From a virus, in the IMG/VR virus record IMGVR_UViG_3300024433_000032, positions 1-29,801 of that record: a stretch of 29,801 bases of DNA. One strand, written 5' to 3'. Shown here one piece after another: positions 1 to 7,391 of the stretch. Numbering within the stretch: the first letter of the stretch is position 1; every line of letters starts with the position of its first letter. Both the position numbers and the translations under genes were made by a program. The notes beneath the pieces are model-generated. The model ran no database searches. It had not been told where the DNA came from and saw only the letters and a list, made by a program, of their open reading frames with translations.

Positions 1-1584
1 CATAACTTACTAGGCTACGATGTGCCTCTTTTGGAGCTTCTATACGGCTGCAAATTTACAAACAAAATCTACGATACCCTGGTGGTATCTCACCTTATCT
101 TCACCGAACTATTCGACCAGGACGCTAGGCAAAGAAAGATCCCTAAAGCTTTGTGGGGAAAGCACTCACTAAAAGCGTGGGGTTATCGCCTAGATTGCTA
201 TAAAGGAGACTATGACGGCGGCTGGGATACCTATACTCCTGAGATGGGCAAGTACTGCAAGCAAGATACGGTAGTTTCCAAAAAGCTCTACGAATATCTG
301 ATGAGTTTAAATTACTCGGTTCGAGCAATAGATATAGAACACGAATTTAAAAAGATCATCCATCAGCAAGAACAAAACGGGATACTCTTCGACACAGCTA
401 AGGCCAAAGAGCTACAGACAGAGGTAGCGGCAGATGTGCAAGAGTTTAAAAAGAAGCTACTTCCACTGATGTCTGACGTAGTAAAGAGAACGCCGTTTGT
501 GCCAAAAAGGGATAATAGGACCCTTGGCTACAAAAAAGGCGTGGAAGTTATAAAGGTTAAAAGAACGCCGCCGAACCCAGGCTCAAGGGTCCAGGTTATA
601 AAGCACTTTGAAGCTAAAGGCTGGCGTCCCAAGGTTTTTACAAAGAAAGGGAATCCGAGCATAGGAGCGGAGATTCTTCGAGACATGGATTTTGAAGAGG
701 CTGAGCTATTTGCCGATTATTTCGACCGCATAAAGGTCCTAGGCTATCTGTCAGAAGGCAAGGAGAGCTGGCTAAAACACGTAAAAAATGGGCGAATTCA
801 CGGCGCTGTGAATACCAATGGAGCTGTGACCGGAAGATGCACTCACGCCAAGCCAAACCTAGCGCAAGTACCCTCGGTTCGAGGATATAAAGGCAAAGAA
901 TGCAGAGAGTTATTTCATGCAGGAAATGGCTGGATGATCGGAGCAGATGCCTCGGGCCTAGAGCTCAGAATGCTCGGCCACTACATGGCAAAATATGATG
1001 GAGGATCCTATGCAAAAGAAGTCATTACTGGCGATATACATACAACGCATCAACAGGCTGGAGAGCTACCGACCAGGGATCATGCGAAGACTTTTATCTA
1101 TGCCTTCCTTTATGGAGCGGGCGATGAAAAACTCGGTTCTATTATTACAGGCACGAAGAATGCTGACAAAAATAAGAAAGCTGGCAGGGAGCTAAGACGC
1201 CGATTCGTTACCAGAGTCGATGGGTTAGCTGATCTTATCAGAGATGTTAAACGAGGCGCGAACCGAGGCTATCTTAGAGGCTTAGACGGAAGAAAACTAT
1301 TAGTTAGATCCGACCACAAAGCTCTAAACACGCTCCTACAAGGCGCGGGCGCGGTTATCATGAAACAAGCAAACATAAACTTTTGGAAGATAAATTTACT
1401 AGACTGCTATCAAGTACTTAACATTCATGATGAGTGGGAGGTAGTAACTTTGCAGGAGCAATTTTGCGAGCAGATCGGTAAGAACATGGTAGATGCTATC
1501 GTCCAGGCAGGAGAGGATTTTGACCTTAGAATAGCCTTGGACGGAGAATACAAAATTGGAAAAAATTGGAGGGAGGTCCATTGA
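1..1584 (+). CDS. T7-type family A DNA polymerase, 5'-truncated by the window edge
   Basis: Replicative phage DNA polymerase with 3'-5' proofreading exonuclease and family A polymerase domain, closely similar in motifs to T7 gp5. The frame is open to base 1, so the GTG at 22 is internal. The window begins inside exonuclease motif Exo II (HNLLGYDVPLL, D7 of the visible protein). Exo III is YCKQD (D89). Polymerase motif A is DASGLELR (D316), motif B is RDHAKTFIYAFLYGAG (R359, K363, Y371) and motif C is HDEWE (H476-D477-E478). By comparison with T7, about 60 N-terminal residues, with Exo I, lie outside the window. All visible catalytic residues are present. The stretch between the exonuclease and the thumb (visible residues about 153-196), which carries the thioredoxin-binding loop in T7, is much shorter here. 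The stop overlaps the TTG start of the next gene. Confidence 0.97.
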   Translation, partial: HNLLGYDVPLLELLYGCKFTNKIYDTLVVSHLIFTELFDQDARQRKIPKALWGKHSLKAWGYRLDCYKGDYDGGWDTYTPEMGKYCKQDTVVSKKLYEYLMSLNYSVRAIDIEHEFKKIIHQQEQNGILFDTAKAKELQTEVAADVQEFKKKLLPLMSDVVKRTPFVPKRDNRTLGYKKGVEVIKVKRTPPNPGSRVQVIKHFEAKGWRPKVFTKKGNPSIGAEILRDMDFEEAELFADYFDRIKVLGYLSEGKESWLKHVKNGRIHGAVNTNGAVTGRCTHAKPNLAQVPSVRGYKGKECRELFHAGNGWMIGADASGLELRMLGHYMAKYDGGSYAKEVITGDIHTTHQQAGELPTRDHAKTFIYAFLYGAGDEKLGSIITGTKNADKNKKAGRELRRRFVTRVDGLADLIRDVKRGANRGYLRGLDGRKLLVRSDHKALNTLLQGAGAVIMKQANINFWKINLLDCYQVLNIHDEWEVVTLQEQFCEQIGKNMVDAIVQAGEDFDLRIALDGEYKIGKNWREVH

Positions 1585-1928
1585 AAACAGTAAAGGGAGA
1601 ACTTAAAAGCATCATCGAAAAGATTGACGCTAATAAGCCAAAAATTGAAGAAATTAACTACAAGATATTTGATGATATTTTAAACAATACAGACTTTAGT
1701 AAGACAAAAAATGCCCTAGAGTCTTTGAAGTTATTTTATGAGAGAATGTGGATGCACGTTATTTATCCACTTGAAGACGATCTTCACTTATACCAGAGGG
1801 AAAATGGTAGACTCATACTTGAAGCAGATACGAACCGTAGGAAAGCAGAAAAATACCAGGCAGAAAACGAAGATCTTAGAAAGAGACTTCAAGAAGCAGG
1901 TTGTCTCGAAGCTGAAACAAGTTCCTAA
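1581..1928 (+). CDS. Small coiled-coil protein of unknown function
   Basis: Not recognised. I choose the TTG at 1581 because a strong Shine-Dalgarno (GGAGGGAGG, 1568-1576) lies just ahead of it and the start overlaps the polymerase stop (TTGA). An in-frame TTG at 1566 would lie upstream of that site. The product is about 115 residues, charged and helical. Its C-terminal 40 residues are rich in E, K, R and N with heptad-like spacing (AEKYQAENEDLRKRLQEAG), suggesting a coiled coil. There is no signal peptide or membrane segment. Its 3' third overlaps the next gene in another frame. Location between the polymerase and a nuclease suggests a DNA-replication accessory role, but this is context only. 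Confidence 0.7.
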   Translation: MKTVKGELKSIIEKIDANKPKIEEINYKIFDDILNNTDFSKTKNALESLKLFYERMWMHVIYPLEDDLHLYQRENGRLILEADTNRRKAEKYQAENEDLRKRLQEAGCLEAETSS

Positions 1929-2202
1929 CCTGTATTTTTTCGTCAAAGAAGCAGCCTCGATCCGAGGCATTGCTGACATCATAGGCTGTACTGCAAGCGG
2001 CAGATTCTTTGCATGGGAGCTTAAGCGCTCAAAATGGGAGCTGTACTATAAAACCAAGCAAGGAATGAAGCTAGAAGGGCGAACAAAGCTACAATGGTAC
2101 AATTTGCAAAAGGTTAGAAAGAGTGGCGGTATAGGAGAGTTTATTTATCCCGAAAACTTCAGCGAACAACTCAAAATTATTTGCGAAAGCGATAAGGAGT
2201 AA
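1804..2202 (+). CDS. VRR-NUC domain nuclease
   Basis: Small nuclease of the VRR-NUC (PD-(D/E)XK superfamily) type, a family of structure-specific DNA nucleases common in phages. From ATG 1804 the product is 132 residues. The core is visible: KEAASIRGIADIIG with D58, then FFAWELK with E72 and K74, then Q97 in TKLQW, matching the family pattern G-x-x-D, E-L-K and a following Q. The start is uncertain: GAGGG lies only three bases from ATG 1804. TTG 1819 is the only other start codon in frame before the core, and the frame is open further upstream to 1738. With either start the gene overlaps the previous gene out of frame by over 100 bases. It probably acts in recombination or processing of replication intermediates alongside the polymerase. 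Confidence 0.85.
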   Translation: MVDSYLKQIRTVGKQKNTRQKTKILERDFKKQVVSKLKQVPNLYFFVKEAASIRGIADIIGCTASGRFFAWELKRSKWELYYKTKQGMKLEGRTKLQWYNLQKVRKSGGIGEFIYPENFSEQLKIICESDKE

Positions 2203-2455
2203 CAGCGTTAAAACCCATATCAATAAGTTTATCGCGTGTCTTTTGGTCGGTGAGATCATAGTACTCAGTTTCCCATTCTAAGCACTTCCAGATGAATCTT
2301 TTCGCGCAGTAATCATAGTATAAAACTGGAGCATCTTTACTGAAGCGTAACTTTCGATCTTGCAACCTCGGCGGCGAAGCTTTCACTAAGCTCGTACAGC
2401 TCGAACTCAAGGTTATCAAGCACAGCATGATCAGGACGCTCTTTCTTTTCTTCAT
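2177..2455 (-). CDS. Putative outer-membrane spanin-like lipoprotein (Rz1-like)
   Basis: Short lipoprotein of 92 residues. The N-terminus is MKKRKS followed by a hydrophobic stretch and LSSSC, a lipobox-like site with the modified Cys at about residue 20 (-3 is Ser rather than the usual Leu/Val/Ile, so imperfect). A proline pair (ASPPR) follows. I prefer ATG 2455 over TTG 2458: AGAGG lies seven bases upstream. The 5' 119 bases are nested out of frame in the 3' end of the upstream gene, the arrangement of Rz/Rz1 spanin pairs that disrupt the outer membrane in Gram-negative hosts. The C-terminal half (YYDYCAKRFIWKCLEWETEY, two Cys) is longer than a typical Rz1, so another lipoprotein role is possible. 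Its stop lies inside the convergent nuclease gene. Confidence 0.6.
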   Translation of the reverse strand: MKKRKSVLIMLCLITLSSSCTSLVKASPPRLQDRKLRFSKDAPVLYYDYCAKRFIWKCLEWETEYYDLTDQKTRDKLIDMGFNAVTPYRFRK

Positions 2456-2564
2456 CAAAGTACCTCTTTCTAAGCTTTAAATACTTATCCTGGTATTTAG
2501 TTTTCTCTTTGGAATCCCAGAGGCTGAGACCAGCCCCGAGGATTGATAAAAGTGTGTTAACCAT
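2337..2564 (-). CDS. Putative inner-membrane spanin-like protein (Rz-like)
   Basis: Protein of 75 residues. A short hydrophobic N-terminus (TLLSILGAGLSLW, residues 4-16) is followed by a charged helical body (residues 18-65), a plan like a small i-spanin that spans the periplasm. AAAGG lies seven bases before the ATG. The 3' end contains the start of the lipoprotein gene in another frame, which supports a spanin pair. The hydrophobic segment is short for a transmembrane helix, and the body is shorter than lambda Rz, so the assignment rests partly on the nested layout. Small proteins of this type are often left as hypothetical in phages. Confidence 0.55.
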   Translation of the reverse strand: MVNTLLSILGAGLSLWDSKEKTKYQDKYLKLRKRYFDEEKKERPDHAVLDNLEFELYELSESFAAEVARSKVTLQ

Positions 2565-2896
2565 TAGAGAACCTTTACGAGATTCGCTATCGCAAGTCCT
2601 ACTTGTAAAGAGGCATTAATTTTTTCAACCATTTCAGCCTCAGTAAATACACCTGTAAGCTTCTCAGCTGCAAAAGATAAAAGCTCTTTGGCTTCTTCTT
2701 CGTCTAAATCTTTAAACTCAGAGACGACTTCGCCAATGTCTTCAAAAGCTGGACCAGCAACAGGGATTAATTGCATTAAAAGACCTAAATCCTCTAACCC
2801 GATCTTTCCATCTGCCATTGCGCTTTTTAAAACGCCGCCAGCTGTAAAACCTAAAACCAGAACTTCTTTAGTATTCTCGATACCTTTCTTTTCCAT
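2564..2896 (-). CDS. Small conserved-looking protein in the lysis-cassette position, function unknown
   Basis: 110 residues, not assigned. It has three mildly hydrophobic or amphipathic stretches (VLVLGFTAGGVL near residue 12, LGLLMQLIPVAGPAF near 37-51, LQVGLAIANLVKVL at the C-terminus) separated by acidic helices. None looks like a clear transmembrane helix, so a classical holin is not supported, though the position directly before the spanin-like pair makes a lysis role possible. The start has a good site (AGAAGGAG, a few bases upstream). The gene follows a 34-base gap with a TATAAT box and abuts the next gene. Confidence 0.7.
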   Translation of the reverse strand: MEKKGIENTKEVLVLGFTAGGVLKSAMADGKIGLEDLGLLMQLIPVAGPAFEDIGEVVSEFKDLDEEEAKELLSFAAEKLTGVFTEAEMVEKINASLQVGLAIANLVKVL

Positions 2897-2924
2897 GACA
2901 ACTCCTTCTGTCTATCTGAATAGA

Positions 2925-2930
2925 ATTATA
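2925..2930 (-). promoter_or_regulatory. Candidate -10 box ahead of the lysis-like cassette
   Basis: A perfect TATAAT read on the minus strand, preceded by TG at one base distance (TGATATAAT), lies in the short gap before the 110-residue gene. The -35 region at the expected distance (about TTAATT) is poor. It could give extra host-polymerase transcription of the three terminal genes. AT-rich sequence makes chance matches common. Confidence 0.3.
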
Positions 2931-3632
2931 TCATAAGCCTAAAAGAGAATTAAGTTCAGCTAAAATAGCGTCCTTATCTGCCTGTGTGATAATTCCGCTA
3001 GGCGTATAAGCCTCTATCTCCACTTTGGCAGTAGCAAGTGAGCCGCTTTCCAAAAGAGCTTTAATCAGGCTTAAATCCGCGTCCTGTAGTACGGCTTTAA
3101 CCTGCAATGCTGTAGGATTCTTAGCTGCATTTAAAGCATTCATATAAGCCACGATCCGCTTGCCACCTTCGATGGCTTGCAGGGCTTGATTGATCCCGCT
3201 GTTTTTAGCTCTATCAACCTGAGCTGCAGGGACTTGGGCTTCCAAAGAAGCTAGCAGAGCTTCGTCTTTTTCATCCAAGATACGCTTTTTTAACAACTCC
3301 ATATTGGTCTCGTTATTGCCAGCTAATCTGGCCACTTCTATAAAGTCCACTGGGATTGCATCAATCCTATCTTGGAGCGCCTTCCTTGCATTTAGTTCTA
3401 CAAAGATAGCATCAATTCTAGCCTGCTCATCTACTTTAAACTCCGCTAGCTCGTCTTCGAAAATATCCAGCATAGGCTTGTTTTGCATAACGAGAGTCGC
3501 GTAGCTCGGCACTCCGCTAAAGGCAAACTGACCAGAAGCAATCCTTGGTACAAGCTTTGTTATCACGCTATCGACTGTGTAACCTGCAATAGCGTCTGTC
3601 CATTGTTGTAATGTTAATCCTTGGTATTCCAT
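2931..3632 (-). CDS. Helical protein of unknown function, probably fibre- or virion-associated
   Basis: 233 residues, not recognised. The sequence is rich in Ala, Leu, Glu and Asp and predicted mostly helical, with no signal peptide or membrane segment. The C-terminus (SGIITQADKDAILAELNSL) and middle (residues 90-200) read as short helical repeats. The start is coupled to the upstream fibre gene by a TAATG stop/start overlap, so it is probably translated with it; fibre chaperones and fibre-tip proteins often sit in this position. The role is inferred from position only. Confidence 0.75.
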   Translation of the reverse strand: MEYQGLTLQQWTDAIAGYTVDSVITKLVPRIASGQFAFSGVPSYATLVMQNKPMLDIFEDELAEFKVDEQARIDAIFVELNARKALQDRIDAIPVDFIEVARLAGNNETNMELLKKRILDEKDEALLASLEAQVPAAQVDRAKNSGINQALQAIEGGKRIVAYMNALNAAKNPTALQVKAVLQDADLSLIKALLESGSLATAKVEIEAYTPSGIITQADKDAILAELNSLLGL

Positions 3633-5635
3633 TAACCCACCTTCGTTATTTTAACTTGAGTAAATATTTCATCATCGCCAAAACTAGCTGCTGAACCGAA
3701 TCCATCAGAAGCTCTTGTCGTAGAACACCTGTGCTGTATCTCAAAAGTTTTCTGATCTAGTACCTGAAATTTAGCGTAAATGAAGCTGTGATTTAAACAA
3801 GCTGCGCTTGTCTGAGCATAAGATCCTAAAGATACGGTCAGAGCGTCTGTTATATTCTGCAAACGTGCTTTATGGTTACTAACTAAAAAACCTGGACAAA
3901 CAGCTTCTAAAATATATTCACCTTTAGGAAGAGTAAACTGGTTAGAAGCTAGAGTTACAAATTCTGAATCACCTTCCAAAGTGTTTAAAACTCTAGTTTG
4001 GTAAGAGCCAGATGTAAAAGTCCCTCCTACTGTTCCACTAGGCTTAACGTCTTTTAAATAAGCTACTCGCGCAGCTGGAACACCTACTACCTGAGAAGTC
4101 CCTATCTTAGTGATAGTAAAAGAAGCATGGGTATCTTGATTTGGAAACGTGTCGGTGTGACAGTAAATTCTAGTTCCAGTAGTAAGATATTTTGTAGCTG
4201 ATGCTGTATCATAAGGATTTACTGACGCATTTTGTGGTCGGCACATAGCCAAAACAGTAGTTTTATCAACTAGATCATAGATGTTAGTTGTAAACTCTGT
4301 AGTATCTTGAGTTATACCAAACCCAATGTTATTTCCAGTAGCGCCATCAACGTATGCCATGTGGTATACGCCGTTCTCTTTTACTTCAAAATAGGTTCCA
4401 TTATTTACATCATCCACCTTTTCGATTGCAGTACCTATAGCTTCTACATTGGTAGGGAAACGTCTTATGTGAGTATTTACCGCTCCATGCCCACTAGCAG
4501 GACCTGTTCTAATCATTGAAGGAGCAAACGAAGCTGCTCGTACAACTACCCCTGATGATTGCGATGGATCTTGCGAAACGGCTATTAAACCAAAATCCGC
4601 ATCAAAATCTGTACCTAGGTTGGATGATTCGAAAATCACATTACAGCTAGTGTTCGTAACTGAGTGTACGTTAACCTGATGATCTATAGCGGCTGCATCA
4701 ATACCACTGGCCACTACTACAGGCGGGTTAACAAATAGCCCTGCTGGAAAATTTATGGTTACTCTACCTACTGCTGTACGATTTACAGTAGTTATAAAGG
4801 TAGGCTCTTGTCTGATGATAGAAGCTGTAGCCCCATTATTAGCTATATTTGCTGTATACGTTTGCGATGAGCTTAGTTCAAAAGCTTTAAAAGCATCTTC
4901 TGTGAAAATAATATCATCCCAAATAAGCGTCCTAGAAGATTCCCCGTTAGTACACTGAAAGCCACACTCTACTTGTTCGCAGTCACTTGGCACAAAGTAC
5001 ATAAAAGAATAGAAGGCAGCCTCGTTATCGGCAGGAGTAACAGCTCCTAAGTTCTCAGTACCTACAGGAGACAGGATATTGGCATTAGTGGTATCTTTTA
5101 CCCTAAACGACATATTATCAGTGCCGCCATCCCACTTCGCTTTTACCAAAAAGACGAGATACTTTCCTCTACTCCCCTGCGGAATATCTATTACAGAATG
5201 TGCGGCGTAGTCATTAGTATTATTTCCTGCCGTAGCATTACCGACCCACTTAAATACATTGGCCCCAGAAATTAAGTCTGCCGCAGTAGTAGATTTTGAA
5301 AGGGTCCCTTGAAAAGTTCCCCCGCCATCAAAGACAGCATTGTTCCCAGTTGAAACACTAGCTATGTCCGTTTCATCAGCGTTGATAAAAGCCAAGGTCT
5401 GCGGATCGAGCTTGTTGATCTTAGACCAGTTAGTAGTAGATCCGTCATCTTGTTTTATAAACAGCTGCGGATCATTTAGTGTTGGTCTAATGTAGATCGA
5501 ACCGCGTCTCGCGTCTACAGCTGTAGTGTTTGGATTGTCTGTTAGATCCATGAACATTCGCCAATTGTTAAAAGCCTCGAACCGGCTCTTAAGCATCTTG
5601 ACAAAATTGCCTTTAAATATTGTAGGTGATCCCAC
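3632..5635 (-). CDS. Modular tail fibre / receptor-binding protein with jelly-roll-like C-terminal modules
   Basis: 667 residues. Modules by eye: a short virion-attachment-like motif (GSIYIR 45-50, LFIK 58-61, NWSKI 69-73), a beta-rich carbohydrate-binding-like region (about 100-250), a segment resembling H-type lectin folds (about 275-355, with INFPAGLFVNPPVVVAS), and two successive C1q/TNF-like jelly-roll-like modules (about 365-512 and 525-667, the last with FTLPKGEYILEA). Such modules trimerise and bind surface ligands in phage fibres. It is the largest fibre candidate and sits where T7 has its fibre (gp17), after the ejection protein genes. The module assignments are pattern-based. It most likely recognises the host surface. 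Confidence 0.75.
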   Translation of the reverse strand: MGSPTIFKGNFVKMLKSRFEAFNNWRMFMDLTDNPNTTAVDARRGSIYIRPTLNDPQLFIKQDDGSTTNWSKINKLDPQTLAFINADETDIASVSTGNNAVFDGGGTFQGTLSKSTTAADLISGANVFKWVGNATAGNNTNDYAAHSVIDIPQGSRGKYLVFLVKAKWDGGTDNMSFRVKDTTNANILSPVGTENLGAVTPADNEAAFYSFMYFVPSDCEQVECGFQCTNGESSRTLIWDDIIFTEDAFKAFELSSSQTYTANIANNGATASIIRQEPTFITTVNRTAVGRVTINFPAGLFVNPPVVVASGIDAAAIDHQVNVHSVTNTSCNVIFESSNLGTDFDADFGLIAVSQDPSQSSGVVVRAASFAPSMIRTGPASGHGAVNTHIRRFPTNVEAIGTAIEKVDDVNNGTYFEVKENGVYHMAYVDGATGNNIGFGITQDTTEFTTNIYDLVDKTTVLAMCRPQNASVNPYDTASATKYLTTGTRIYCHTDTFPNQDTHASFTITKIGTSQVVGVPAARVAYLKDVKPSGTVGGTFTSGSYQTRVLNTLEGDSEFVTLASNQFTLPKGEYILEAVCPGFLVSNHKARLQNITDALTVSLGSYAQTSAACLNHSFIYAKFQVLDQKTFEIQHRCSTTRASDGFGSAASFGDDEIFTQVKITKVG

Positions 5636-5658
5636 TTATGCCTCCTTTGGCAGTACTC

Positions 5659-7362
5659 TTATGAGTAGAAGTTGATCGAAATTTCACCAGCATCAGCTAA
5701 AGCTGATACGGCTTGTATACTTATTCTTGTCGCTGCTGGAACGTTAATATCAATAGGTCCGTTACCCCCTGGAAATACCAAAAACTGATCTACTTCTGCC
5801 GCAGCTGCGCCAAAGGCTATCTTTAGCGTCTGCCCAGAAGAATCAAAGATTTCCATCTTGTTAGCTGTGGCTGGTACGGATGCAATGATCTGCTCATAGG
5901 CTCCAGTAGTAACGTTCGTCACTGAGTAGTCTAAGCGGGCAAAACCTACAGCGGTTCGTCCTGCCTGAGTAGGAAGCTGCTCATCTGAAGAAAGAGTAAT
6001 GGACAAAGAAGCTGCCGCAGTCTGCTTTCCTAGAGCCGCAGGAAGCTTGGCACTCATTGCCGCTAGGGTAAGCTCTCTTGCTCCAAGAAGTAGCGTTGTC
6101 TCTGTGGCAAAATCTTCCGCAGCTAGGGCAGCTAGAGTAGTCTCTGTTGCTGCTCCTGTTGGCAAAGGAAGAGAGGCGGCACTTATTGGTAGCGTTGATT
6201 GATCAGAAGCGATAGCTACTGGGATAGATTGCGCCATGGTCTGCTGACCCTTTGCCTCGATAGAGCCACCGCCAGAGCTTATCCTTAGGTTAGATCCTAG
6301 AACGTTTTCGGTCCCTGCCCCTGTGTCAGCATCAAAAACGACAAGCTTGCCGTTAATGGCTGTATTTTGAGCTAAATTTGACGTATCTGTGACGTAAGCC
6401 TCACCCAGGTTATTAGCCTTTAGGGAGCCATAATCGCCGTCAGCTGAAGTAGAAGCTGCTAATGTGTCCTGACGCACCGTTAGCATATGATAACCTACGT
6501 CTGCATCTGTATGAGCCGCATCTTCTGCAAAGGTCCCAGGAGTTCCTGAGATAGTAATGTCACTAACCAGCAAGCGTCCGTTTACGTCAGTGTGCAAGTT
6601 AGCTCTATCGCCGTCATCATAAGTAGGAAGTACCGCGTTATATACGCCACCTACTTTGACCGGATTACCGGCATCAGCTGCGTTTGCAGCTACGTTACCT
6701 CCAGGCTGAGTTAGCGCCTCGCCTGCGGTTGATATTTGCAGTATCTCTGTGCCATCGCCGATCTGAGTAGAGTCGGCGCTTGCTCCAGTATGTGAGAGCT
6801 GAACATTCAGATCTCCTGCGGTAATGTTAATATCACCTGTAATATCTGTTAATTTAACTGGTAGAGGTCTGTTGTTAGCAGGAGTTACCGTATCCTCATT
6901 TACTGATACGTCTACGCCATCCAAAGTAAACTGAATAGGTCCCTGGATAGGAGCGCCTGATGAGGTAAACGTCTGCGAGATACCACCAAGTAAATCAAAA
7001 GTATCGCCTGGAGTTAGGTCAGCATCGAGCCGCCCTTCTAGCAAAAAGGAGTTAGCATCTACAATTTCTTTAATCGCTACTTCTTTTTGTCTGATCGTAT
7101 TAGCAGTAGTCTTAAGCCTAACTACTTGGCCAACATAAGCGTCGTGACCAGTTAGTACTACCAAAGAATCGGTAGATCCAGCCTCAACCACGCGATCCGC
7201 TGGTCCCTCTACAAATAAGCCGTTTGTAATTACATCTAAGCCTGATCTATTAGGTCCTAAAGGTAATACGGTAACGAACCGTTTTTGTGCTAATTTAGTT
7301 AATGTGTCAAAATCTTCCAAAGCTCCCTGATACGAAAACCCTTCTATTGATTGTCTGCCCAT
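5659..7362 (-). CDS. Beta-rich virion structural protein, probably tail/fibre-associated
   Basis: 567 residues, no signal peptide or membrane segment. Rich in Thr, Ala, Gly, Asp and Ser, with repeated short beta-strand patterns. It includes a stretch of a kind often seen in aquatic phage structural proteins (GQQTMAQSIPVAIASDQSTL, about residues 375-394) followed by imperfect repeats around TETTLAALAAE (about 405-440). The C-terminal about 100 residues look like a compact beta domain (LDYSVTNVTTGAYEQII onwards). It lies between the ejection-protein and fibre genes, so it is probably a tail hub, fibre connector or decoration protein. I do not recognise an exact family. Confidence 0.75.
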   Translation of the reverse strand: MGRQSIEGFSYQGALEDFDTLTKLAQKRFVTVLPLGPNRSGLDVITNGLFVEGPADRVVEAGSTDSLVVLTGHDAYVGQVVRLKTTANTIRQKEVAIKEIVDANSFLLEGRLDADLTPGDTFDLLGGISQTFTSSGAPIQGPIQFTLDGVDVSVNEDTVTPANNRPLPVKLTDITGDINITAGDLNVQLSHTGASADSTQIGDGTEILQISTAGEALTQPGGNVAANAADAGNPVKVGGVYNAVLPTYDDGDRANLHTDVNGRLLVSDITISGTPGTFAEDAAHTDADVGYHMLTVRQDTLAASTSADGDYGSLKANNLGEAYVTDTSNLAQNTAINGKLVVFDADTGAGTENVLGSNLRISSGGGSIEAKGQQTMAQSIPVAIASDQSTLPISAASLPLPTGAATETTLAALAAEDFATETTLLLGARELTLAAMSAKLPAALGKQTAAASLSITLSSDEQLPTQAGRTAVGFARLDYSVTNVTTGAYEQIIASVPATANKMEIFDSSGQTLKIAFGAAAAEVDQFLVFPGGNGPIDINVPAATRISIQAVSALADAGEISINFYS

Positions 7363-7391
7363 GCCTAACCCTCCTGTGGTATCCTAGCGCA

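Noticed and set aside
22-24. GTG as start codon of the DNA polymerase
   Set aside because: The frame is open to base 1 and the residues before it (HNLLGYD) are part of the exonuclease motif, so the gene continues outside the window.
1566-1568. TTG start for the small coiled-coil protein
   Set aside because: The strong ribosome site lies after this codon; TTG at 1581 is correctly spaced.
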